From Gnetum montanum (taxonomy: Eukaryota; Streptophyta; Gnetopsida; Gnetales; Gnetaceae), in NCBI GenBank assembly GCA_015680685.1, contig MNCI01003412.1, positions 124,001-188,000 on the forward strand: a stretch of 64,000 nucleotides of DNA, given 5' to 3'. The position numbers and the translations under genes are program-made. Every line of letters begins with the position of its first letter. Position 1 is the stretch's first letter. The notes under the pieces were generated by a model. The model worked only from the letters and a program-made list of their open reading frames with translations, was not told where the DNA came from and searched no databases. Below are positions 10,154 to 19,742 of the stretch, one piece after another.

Positions 10154-10680
10154 AGTAAATTTATTTTTTGGGGTGTCGGACCCCAAAAAATAAATTTAAT
10201 TAATAGAGAAAAAAAGAAAACAGTGCAAAGGGATAAAAGAAGGAGACACTAACAGCTAAAGAGGAAAAGCTCACCTCAAAAGAGGAGAAACTTCAAGAAA
10301 TTAGGAAAAACGGGAGAGAAAAAGTTCAAGAGCGCAACTGCAACATTAGCTGTTGAACAATGTCTCCTTGAATAGACAAGGAGAGAATATTAGTAGGAGA
10401 ATCACGTTGAAAAACCACATTACAACGAAATTTCCAGATAGCATGGAGAATAAGGGGACAAAGGCGACACTAGATATAACTCAAAGAGCCTTGAAGATGC
10501 GGAGTGTCTCCAAAAAGAACCTCATCAAAGCTTGGTCGAAAACCCTGTAAAAACCTGCCACACCAAATCCAAGAGCTGTGAGCAAGGGGACAAGAAAAAA
10601 AATAGTGAGTAAAAGCATCTTCCCTGTGACAAATAGGACATCGCGGGTCAAGAACCCCCAGATGAAAGCGTCGAACAAAT
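10154..10680 (-). mobile_element. LINE 3' end (L1-type), 5'-truncated
   Basis: This insert of about 525 bp is absent from the other F LTR. Read leftward from 10680, an open frame encodes DPRCPICHREDAFTHYFFSC, the C-X2-C...H...C pattern of the zinc-binding domain after the RT of plant LINEs, then a WIWCGRFLQGF segment and an AIWKFRCNVVF segment typical of the LINE C-terminus. Only one internal stop (TAG) precedes the end near 10330. A 3' UTR follows, ending in an 18-bp hairpin. RT and endonuclease are missing, as expected for 5'-truncated target-primed insertion. Sharp TSDs were not resolved. Confidence 0.8.
10156..10198. repeat. Perfect 18-bp hairpin at the LINE 3' end
   Basis: TAAATTTATTTTTTGGGG (10156-10173) and its exact reverse complement (10181-10198) flank a 7-base loop, TGTCGGA. 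It sits at the 3' terminus of the LINE. Confidence 0.9.
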
Positions 10681-10819
10681 CAAATTTTGTGACTACACTA
10701 ACATCATTTTTACTATGTTGGCATTGGTGGACTACATTAAAGTTACTAGAAAGTGGCAAAAGTCATGGAAAATGTGCAAAAAGTTGGAATCTATGAAAAT
10801 GGTGGAACCGGTTGGAAAG

Positions 10820-11604
10820 TGATGAGCCGCGATATCGCATCTGCCATGCGATATCGCGTTCTGCCTCACCTTCTATAAATAAGAGGCGGCACCCTTTGTT
10901 CCCAATAGTTAGACTTAGACCCTTAGCCAAACTCTTATAGTTTTACCATTCCAGAGTTAGAATAATTTCTGTGTGCCCGCAGTAGGAGTCATAGAGTGAA
11001 CGGATCTTTATTCAAGCAAATTGTACCTAAGCACACATTTGTGTACAGCAATAAAGATGAAATTTATGATAAACCTTGCAGCATACGAATTAAGCTAATT
11101 AGTAATTAATTATTGTTGAATTTTTGATGCTTTCCTATTTAATTAATCTCTCTCTCAACCTTTGACTCTCTTACTTAAGTACACTTAGTACGACTACTTC
11201 GAGCATGCGTGTAGCGCTTGGTAACTTAGTAACGACTAGTGTTTGGTAATCCCAGCAGCGTTGCGTTGGTTCAGGATGTGTACAGAAAGTGGGAATGGAT
11301 ACTGGTATTAGGAAAATTAGAACTTAGTTAATGAATAGTTAAAGTAAGTTAGTCACTTAGTTCTCTTTCCCTTTCCCTTATTAGCATAAGACACCAAAAA
11401 GATAAAAGCTATAAAAATCATATACCTCAAGCTTACTTAACCATACAACTGTGACAATACAAGTAAGTTTGGGAAGACAACGATTTATTAACCCTGAGTG
11501 TTCCATTAAGGTGTGTAAGCACTTAGTCCTTGGAGTTCGAATGGATCGCACATGAGATTCTCGTATTTATATGGTTGAGTGTAGGGGTACCTCGCCACTC
11601 ATCA
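10820..11604 (+). repeat. Element B 5' LTR
   Basis: 785 bp, TGATGAG...CTCATCA. GATATC palindromes at 10831 and 10850, TATA box TATAAATAAG at 10874. It is followed at once by the PBS. Confidence 0.93.
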
Positions 11605-11623
11605 TTGGTGCCGTTGCCAGGGA
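11605..11623 (+). promoter_or_regulatory. Element B PBS
   Basis: TTGGTGCCGTTGCCAGGGA directly follows the LTR. This is the TGGCGCCGTTGCCGGGGA class of plant Ty3 primer sites. Confidence 0.85.
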
Positions 11624-11748
11624 CTTAGTTGTTTGCGCACTACGTAGAACATAGGAAATCATCCATATCGTTGGAATGCTAGAACGAACCTTTAGGGTTA
11701 ATCAAGGAAAGATAAGACAATGGAAAATCGCATACTGAACAAGACAAA

Positions 11749-14218
11749 ATGTCTTCTTCTTCGCATAAGAGCATTTCACCGCCTAGGACTAACACAAGAG
11801 ACAGTGGGCAGCATAATATGCATAACCAAGATCCGCCAATTCCTCAATAGTTTTGTGTGGTATATATTCATCACGATGAGTATGTACCCAATTTTACCTT
11901 TATCCTCCACCAAGATGAACAACTGCGTTGGAGAGACTTAGAGGGTAACATAGTATTGCCCCCAGACTGATCAGTCCCCAACATGCTCCTTCATGCTCTC
12001 ACACGAATAGGCATGCTGCTTTTATATGCGGAGTACATTGCATGCGATCATGACATAAGGGACTATCATCCCACAGAAGCGCAATGTCAAAGGGACTTGC
12101 AATAGGAGAGTTTCCACACATCCTTGAAGGGTAAATGGCCCCATAATGCCCCACATGTCTTAAGCGAAATTGGGGATGGTGAACTTGCTTCGATAGGTTT
12201 CCCACCGAATGATGTTCCCCCTCCTAACGATGGTCAGGAGGTGGTGTATCAAAACCTCCACTTCACAGTTCACAACCCTGGTTCTGATCCCCACGAACAC
12301 AAAGTATTCAATGAGGGAACACAAACACACGATAAGGGTGGACGTTCTGATCGTCATCACGATCAAGGCCAAGACCATCGAAGAGAAGGTAGAAAACACT
12401 ATCATGACAATGGTTCTCCTTCTTCTTCATCTTCATCATCACATTCACCCTCTCCTTCAATGTCCGTATGTAGTCATAAGGAAACCAATCGTGAGGATAA
12501 AGGGAAACAGAGTGAAAAACACTACTGAGACAATCGAGAACAAGGACGAGGGCACTCTAAGGAATTAAGGCATTGAAGAAGGGAGAGTAGGGAATTGCGT
12601 AGACACCATAGACGCTATGAACAAGATGGCCATAGAGAATCCCTACTCGCAACTAGAAGCATGCTAGATATAAACGGAGGTCGTAAGAGTTCCCACACAA
12701 CACCAAAAGGATAGTAGGATCAAGAGGTTAGACATGAAAAACATCCCATGATTTTAAGGGGGATACAACGCTGATCCTCAAAATCATTTGCAAGAATTCC
12801 ACGATGCATGTGCCTTGCAAAACATAGAAAACGAATGGCAAGAACTAAAGTTGTTCCCAAGGATACTAGTGAAGGAAGCTGAAAGCTGGTACTGGTCCTT
12901 AGAACCAAAATCCATTCAGAGGTGGAGTACAATGTTAGAATTGTTTAATGATAAGTACCAAATGTACTCCCGAGTGTCTAACCTACGAAAGAAAATCCAA
13001 GGATGAAAGCAAGGAAATCATGAACCCTTGGATGCTACCATGGGTTGCTATTACACACTACTACATCGTTGCCCTGGCCATGGTTATTCACAGTGGGATC
13101 AACTACATCATCTCATAGATGGACTTAGGTATGAAACAAAGAAAACCCTTAGAACGTATGCCCAAGGGAGATTATCAGAGCTTAGATCTCATCAAATTCA
13201 TATATTGCTAGAGCAAGTAGCCAAAGAAGAAGGTGAGCTATGGAAGAGAGAAAGTGCAGAAGAGTACAACCGAGATCCTTCCCTCCACAAAAGGGGAGTA
13301 AGATTCTATGAGGAGGAAGAAGAGTCACCACTCGAAGAGGTGGTGAATAGAAAAAATTTGCCGCTCCAAAAGTTAACAATAGAAGTATTGGCAAGGTAGA
13401 CCAAATGTGGGACTCCCTTGATAGTAGGTTTGAAACTGTTCTTAAAATTGTAAAGGAGTCTAGGGAGAGAGGTAGTGACTATGACAAAAAGAAAAAGAGA
13501 GAAATGGACAATGCACATAACAAGGGTAAGGGCAAAATGGCCATCAACGAAGAGGTTGTGAATTCCGACATGGATAATGACGGTGGATGTGAGATATGCC
13601 AATACGACCATCTTAAGGGATGTTGCTGAGTAATCTCACATCTACAAGAGTTTGGGATGTATGCACTCAACCCATGACTTAATAAATGGCAAGCACCCCA
13701 GTTACCTTCTCCCCAAGGTAACCCAAGACAGTTCCACCAACCTTCAACATATTATCCAAGTGGAACTCCACCACAACCCATTGAGCAACATCAACAGTGG
13801 CAATACCCATAGTCATGGGGGATGCCACCACCAAGGCAACAATAACCCTATTGGCAACCTGATCCATATGGCTACTACGTGCAGCATCCAATCTCTCCAC
13901 ATGACTTTGTTGGTCACATTACACCACAACATCACTACCAAGCTCGGGAGTATTATAGAACTGCTTCTCCTAGGGGAGATAACCCACAAGCATACCATTC
14001 TTCAAATCCATCCACAACTCTCACACCAATGGCTCCATTACCACTCACTCCAGCAATGCAAGGGGAACTCCCCACTCAACTGCAACAACGTAATGCCACG
14101 AGGATTGTAAATCTTCAACTCGCTACTGGTTTTGAAAACCGTATGAAGAGAAGATATTTTTTAGAACCAATAGTCCAACCAAGTCCTCACAACCACAAGC
14201 GGTTGAACCTTTGAACGC
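11749..14218 (+). pseudogene. gag: Element B gag, decayed
   Basis: Starts ATG TCT TCT TCT at 11749; the start is supported by the same start in A2 at 63729. In-frame stops come early (TAG after codon 34, also present in A2, then a TGA). A Ser/His-rich segment (12350-12480) precedes a frameshift near 12700. The capsid domain at 12770-13190 has ESWYWSLEPKSIQRW, LRKKIQG, RCPGHGYSQWDQLHHLIDGL and VAKEEGE. Another frameshift lies near 13400. A zinc-knuckle-like CEICQYDHLKGCC is at about 13590-13628, then a Pro/Gln/His/Tyr-rich tail to about 14214. The domain order matches element A. Gag would form the particle; this copy is not translatable. Confidence 0.88.
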
Positions 14219-15237
14219 CTCTATATCAAATAAGGCTTTAGAGCTCCCTTTAAACCAAAAATCGAGCTTAATGCATACGGTTATGTTAACACATGCTGTT
14301 ACTGACTGGATTAAGGTGGGCCACCTTCCCAGGAAATTCTCTAATCCTAGAAGCCTTCTAATCTCTCTCCAAGTCACTGGGAATGAATTATGTAAAGCTC
14401 TTTTGGACTCAGGTTCTGGAGTCAACCTAATATCACAAGGGATGTACAAAGCCTAGAATTTGCCTCCATTAAGGAAGAGCAATATTTGCCTAGAGTTGGC
14501 TGACCAGTCCATCACTGTTCCCTTGGGACTGGTGGAGGACATCATTACCACTATGTGTGGGTGGTCGTACCCAGCTGATTTTCTAGTGATACAAGTAAAT
14601 AATGATGAAGGGAACTTCCCAATACTAATGGGAAGAGAATGGCTAAGTACTGTAGATGCACGCCTAGGAATCCACGATCTTTTCTTGGAGATATCTAAGG
14701 AGAACACTTTTGGGAAGATCGAGAAGAAGAAGGTTCCATGCATCACATACAGTGATACAGGGTGTGATTGTGTGCAGAAATGTTCAGCATTGCCTGCATG
14801 CAACCGGTGTGCATAGGACGTTAACATACAAAAGTTCCTATATGTAGCAGCCACACAACAAGAAGACACCTAGTGGTTGATAGCTGATCAAGAGAGCAAC
14901 TCACCAATGTGCATGGAATTAACTGAGGGTATAACTTGCACTCACGTCGAAAGCATAGATGCACTTGAGCAAATTTGTTGCCAACTTCCAAACCTTAACT
15001 TGGAAAACATTAATTGGGGGAAGTTGGAAATCCCTAAAAAAGTCAAACCAAAACCTTAAATAAGAAATTATTAGTCTATGTGCAACAGACCAAGCCTTTT
15101 GATTTAGAATAGTCAGTGCACATAGCACCTCTGAGAAGGGATGACCCTACTCATTATTTCAGATCTCCTCCTTCCAACTTAGTCATGGGGGAGATGGCCA
15201 CCTCTGCTGATCATTTGAGGCCCCCAGTTCCTTTTTA
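14219..15237 (+). pseudogene. Element B aspartic protease, decayed
   Basis: LCKALLDSGSGVNLISQGMY (about 14392-14452) carries the Asp-Ser-Gly active-site motif of retrotransposon proteases. It is followed by LELADQSITVPLGLVEDI and a PILMGREWLSTVDARLGI flap and C-terminal region, an order typical of Athila-like elements. A TAG interrupts after MYKA (14454). Reading continues to MIADQESNS (14877), shifts frame at about 15060 and ends at TAA near 15237. Nothing resembling RT follows. The enzyme would cut the Gag polyprotein. The stops make this copy non-functional. Confidence 0.85.
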
Positions 15238-17057
15238 AGTTTTTATTTTACACATTTTTGTTTTACAAATTTCTTTAACTTCTCTTGTTTTTGTTTTGTA
15301 ACATCATTTATACTTTTCTATTTCTTTGTGTGTTTATTTATTTTGTTAGGTTCGTCAACTAATAAGTGCTCCTAATGGTGTTATGAACTATATTCTATTG
15401 ATTGCTAATGTTTGGTTTTTACCTTGGAGTTACAATATTGATACTAAGGTATGGTTCTTTTGATATAGCAGGTAATGAGTCCATGTCATCCATGCATTTA
15501 TAAATTTCTATGGTCTCACTTGGCTTAGAACTGTACAATTCCTTTCTTAACAATAAAACTATTAACAAACCAGTGACTGGACATTTCTCAAACTGAGGAA
15601 GGACTCAAGGACTGAAAAAGGTGTGACTTCAGGGGGATTTGATGCATTTGTGCTGGCCATTCTCTTTGGTGCTTGGATGTTTTCTTCTTGATTTTTCCTT
15701 ACCATTCTGACATTGCTCCATTATCAGGAAGCCGAGCTAATAAAAATAATAAGTCTTTGCATGGTGTGGTTCTCACGTAAAAACAAAGTGAGAATTCAAA
15801 GCACACCCCTTAGAAAAAATAATCATCTGGGTTACAAGCACTGGTTATGGAACTAAACAAACATGTTTCCTCTAACTAAGGCCCTTTCTTACTTCCTAAT
15901 TTTCCCTTTCTTGTTTCCTCAGAATGGTGGTGACTCTTTGGTAGAAGAATTCTTGTTACTTTAGGTGGATGGATTGGCCGAGTGTACTAATGCGAAGTCA
16001 CTGGAAGTGGATTGTTTGAGGCTAGATTTGGAATGAGATCTACTAAGTCACATTAACCATATGTGCACAAGGGGCTGTACACCACCTTGTTCTTGGGACT
16101 CCATTCCATTCTCTTCTTTCCATCATTATTTCTTCATTTTCCACCTTATTACTGGTTGTACCAGTAGTCTATATGTTGGTTGATGCATTTTTCTCCTTTT
16201 GGTAAATTCTTGTGGTTAAGAATTTAACTCTTGCTTTCGAATGACATTTCCAGAGCCTACAGACTCTTTGAATGTGGGTTTTTCAGGGCATAAAGGGCAT
16301 GAGCCTGCTTTGGGGAGGACCCACTAGCATTCCTATTTGGTGCATTAGTTAGCTTCTTTCCCTTAAACATTTCTGCAATCACCATTTGTTTTGTTCATTA
16401 CCACCTTTGACATCCATTTTATTGGTGTTGTCATTATTTCTTTTTCTAAGTCTTTCTTATTCCTTATCTTTTTCCATTCTATTGCTACCAGAGGATCACT
16501 CTCAGTCATGGGGGTCCTAGTCCAATTTTTTCAATTTTCTCCTAACCCCTACATCTTGGGTAGTCACCAGTGTTATATCTCTAGAATCCGTATTGGCCAT
16601 ATTACAACTTAGCCAATGGATCTTACACCGAGGCAAGGTATCAACGATATTGTGATTTACTTATCCTTGCTCATATGTGATTGTGTTGTGTGTGCAGATG
16701 GCAATCATACAGCAATGGATTGGAGCTGGAGGAAACACGTAGGATGGACTAGTGTTGGAACAGTTATGCAAGGAACAAGATTGATGGTGTGGTTATAGAT
16801 GAACAATGGAAGGTAAAATTTTGGCATCGGCAGCAACACATCTTCTTCTTTTCTCTCTCTTCTCTCTCAGTTGCCAAATAAGGTTGGATGTCAAATGTAT
16901 ATAGTGTTCACTCTTGTGGTCATGAACACTAATGTTGCCATGTATGTAATGATGATCCGTTCAGGTGTCACCCCATTCACCATTAGTGTCATTCAAGTCA
17001 ATAATCCCATGCCTTCCCAATATTTTGTAAGGAACTCGAGGATGAGTTTTCATTCAG
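15238..17057 (+). other. Element B 3' non-coding region
   Basis: About 1.8 kb with no supported coding frame. The motif AGTCATGGGGG appears at 15180, 16505 and 17055 (also AGTCATGGGGGA near 13806); the last copy is at the PPT. It resembles repeated polypurine stretches. No other structure was recognised. Confidence 0.55.
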
Positions 17058-17068
17058 TCATGGGGGTA
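17058..17068 (+). promoter_or_regulatory. Element B polypurine tract
   Basis: TCATGGGGGTA immediately precedes the 3' LTR start TGATGAG. This is the expected site of plus-strand priming. Confidence 0.7.
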
Positions 17069-17825
17069 TGATGAGCCGCAATATTGCATCCGCCATGCAA
17101 TATCGCATCCTGCCTCACCTTCTATAAATAAGAGGCAGTGCCCTTTGTTCCCAATAGTTAGACGTAGACCCTTAGCCAAACTCTTGTAGTTTTACCATTC
17201 CAGAGTTAGAATAATTTTTGTATGCCCACAGTAGGAGTCATAGAGTGAACAGATCTTTATTCGAGCAAATTATACCTAAGCACACATTTGTGTATAACAA
17301 TAAAGATGAACTTTATGATAAACCTTGCAGCGTATGGATTAAGCTAATTAGTAATTAATTATTGTTGAATGTTTAATGCTTTTCTAGTTAATTAATCTCT
17401 CTCTCAACCTTTGACTCTCTTAGTTAAGTACACTCAGTACACCCTCTTCAAGCATGCGTGTAGCGCTTGGTAACCTAGTAACGACTAGCGTTTGGTAATC
17501 CCAGCAGTGTTGCATTGGTTTAGGATGTGTACAAAAAGTGTAAATGGATACTGCAATTAGAACTTAGTTAATGAATAGTTAAAGTAAGTTAGTCACTTAG
17601 TTCTCTTTCCCTTTTCCTTATTATCATAAGACACTAAAAAGATAAAAGCTATAAAAATCATATACCTCAAGCTTACTTAACCATACAACCATGACAATAC
17701 AAGTAAGTTTGGGAAGACAATGATTGATTAACCCTGAGTGTTCCATTAAGGCGTGTAAGCACTTAGTCCTTGGAGTTCGACCAGATTGCATGTGTGCTCG
17801 TATTCGTGTGGTTGAGTGTAGGGGC
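17069..17825 (+). repeat. Element B 3' LTR (end missing)
   Basis: It aligns with 10820-11585. The GATATC motifs have decayed to AATATT and AATATC. TATA box at 17123. It ends at GTGTAGGGG; the final TACCTCGCCACTCATCA is absent, replaced by another LTR. Confidence 0.9.
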
Positions 17826-18582
17826 AATATCGCAGTCTATCACAATGTCTATAAATAAGAAACGGCTCTCCCTCATTTCAAACATAGAATAGGAGTAGCA
17901 AAGCTTTGGTAGTTTGATCCCTCTAGAGATATATTATTTTTCCCATGTTTGCCCATAGTGTGGTGAATGTAATTGTACGACATCCTTTATTCGAGTGTGA
18001 CATACTTGGACACGCACATGACCGGAAATAAAGATCGAGATTACTTCATCATTGCAGCATTCACTTTGTTGTTTATTTATTTATTTAATTGTTATTTACT
18101 ACTTTCTTAGTTAATCTCTCTCTCACCCTTCTCTCCTAGTAACACGGAATGAGTACGACTTGATTATGAGCATTTAAGTGTGACTACTTGGTAACCCAGT
18201 GGCGTACCTAGGATCTGTGCTTGGTAATCCCAGTGGTAGTCGTGCACGAAGTATAAGATGTGTACAGATGATCAAGGAATGGATGCTTATCACACTTAGG
18301 CTAGATTAGATTCTTTTACCTTTTCTCTCCTAGCTTAGCTTAGTTAATATTATCTTCCGTTGCCTCAGGAGTAGCACTAGATTAGGAAACATTATACACC
18401 TCACTCTGGACTAAACCATACGTGACAAATATAATACTAGTCCAGGTGGGAAGATAGTGAACTGCAACCTAAGGATAACTATCTAGGTGCTACAACTAGT
18501 CTTTCTGTGGAGTTCGACCGGATCACGCGTGAGAACACTTGTATTCGTATGGTTGAGTGTAGGGGTATCTCGCCACTCATCA
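17826..18582 (+). repeat. Second GATATC-type LTR, 5'-truncated
   Basis: It starts inside the GATATC region (CAATATCGCAG), has TATA at 17850, and ends TATCTCGCCACTCATCA at 18582. It matches the element A LTR (for example the GACCGGAAATAAAGATCGAG block) better than B, so it comes from a different subfamily. Confidence 0.85.
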
Positions 18583-19129
18583 TAAGTAGACTTACATTTG
18601 ATGCTATTGGGTAGATTGGCTACAATGTTGGTATAGGAATGAAAGTAAGAGGTAATTATGTTCATTGGTTCTAAGTCTTTGTAGGCCATTTCTTCACCAA
18701 TTTTTGGCTCTAGTAGGCCATAATGTTGCTAGTTTTAGGCATTGGTAGGCCATATTGTCAGTTTAAGGCCATAATTGGTTATGATCCATACTTGCCTAGT
18801 AAGTATGGGATGCTTTCAAAAAACATATAAAGATAAAACCAATAGTGAAACATGATACAATGTCACAAAAGTGAACAGATGATCCTTAACAAGAGAGGAG
18901 ATAAGGTGCTTGCTGGGAACTTGTTGTTCGATCTTTAGCAAATTAACGAATCTTTTTTACACAATCCCATGCTTACACTTTCTCTTTTTTAGCATGGTAA
19001 CTTGCATGCATTCTCATGGATCATTTAGTATTTCAGAGTTGGTGTTATTAACATTGCTATTTTTATTATTGTTGGCCCCAGTCTGAGTATTGGGAGTTTC
19101 CTCCTAAAACTTCACTTTCAAACCTTAGT
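18583..19129 (-). other. Element F 3' untranslated part with minisatellite
   Basis: Non-coding sequence downstream of the F protease. ATGGCCTTAAACTGACAATATGG-like units (read leftward, 18790-18660) recur about four times at roughly 35 bp. Units of the same kind lie in element E. Confidence 0.6.
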
Positions 19130-19742
19130 CAATGTTGACATAGTTAACTGATGGTACTCGCATGTTGTCTCCATGGATCACAATTTCTCCTACCTCATAT
19201 GGAAAATGGATCTCCCGATGTATAGGGGATGAAATTGCCCAAAGCTTTGCTAACCATGGCCTTCCTAGGATTAAGTTGAAACTAGGTGTCTCTTCAACCA
19301 CTAGAAAGTTAGTGAATGTAGGAAATTATTTGCTAGCTACAAAATCCAAGGAGATGGAACCTCGCACTACTACTTATGAGCCATTAAATGACTTAAGTGC
19401 TGAGGTAGTGGTTTCTTGGACATTCTTGATTAGACCTAGCTTGTTAACAATGGAAAATGGTATCACATTCATGGCCACCTCATCATCCACATGAACATAG
19501 TGAATCTTGTATATGCTAACATGTATGGTAATAAGGAGAGGAGTGAATAGCACTTCTTCATTTCTAGAGTCAATATTCACCTCACTATCACAAAATTTGA
19601 GCATTGGTTGATGCCCATTTTCTCTAAGTGAAGCTTGCTCAATAATAGAGTGGATTAACTCTTTGTTGGTGGGCATGTCTCTGCTTACAGGGATAGAGGT
19701 TAACACTTGAGCTAGGGTATTCCTATGTGTAGGAGAGGTCAT
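19130..19742 (-). pseudogene. Element F aspartic protease, decayed
   Basis: The frame reads leftward from 19742. YVHVDDEVAMNVIPFSIVNK carries the protease active-site region, where Tat-type elements have VDDGSALNV; the Gly of Asp-Asp-Gly is Glu here. Then TTTSALKSFNGS, SFNLILGRPWLAKL (the conserved LLGRPW motif) and IHREIHFPYE. Stops at about 19375 and 19330. The gag frame lies directly upstream. The enzyme would mature Gag; the active-site change and stops make it dead. Confidence 0.82.

Larger units (their letters stand above)
9119..10819 (-). repeat. Element F 3' LTR (interrupted, truncated)
   Basis: It aligns with 22850-24080 through shared blocks (AACCTTGAATCCCAAGGGCC, the CACTAGGGTTTGC region, ACTATAAATAGTAAA). 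Its outer end read leftward is CTCCAAGACA, with the canonical CA. It is interrupted by the LINE end at 10154-10680 and stops at the TGATGAG start of B. Confidence 0.85.
10820..17825 (+). mobile_element. Element B: gag-pro Ty3 element with GATATC-type LTRs
   Basis: 5' LTR 10820-11604, PBS, gag, protease, a 1.8-kb non-coding 3' region, PPT 17058-17068 and 3' LTR 17069-17825. The 3' LTR lacks its last 20 or so bases because it is fused to another LTR. No RT, RNase H or integrase frame exists anywhere inside, so movement would need enzymes from a related element. Flanks GAAAG and TAAGT (after 18582) do not match, so the right side was rearranged. Confidence 0.9.
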
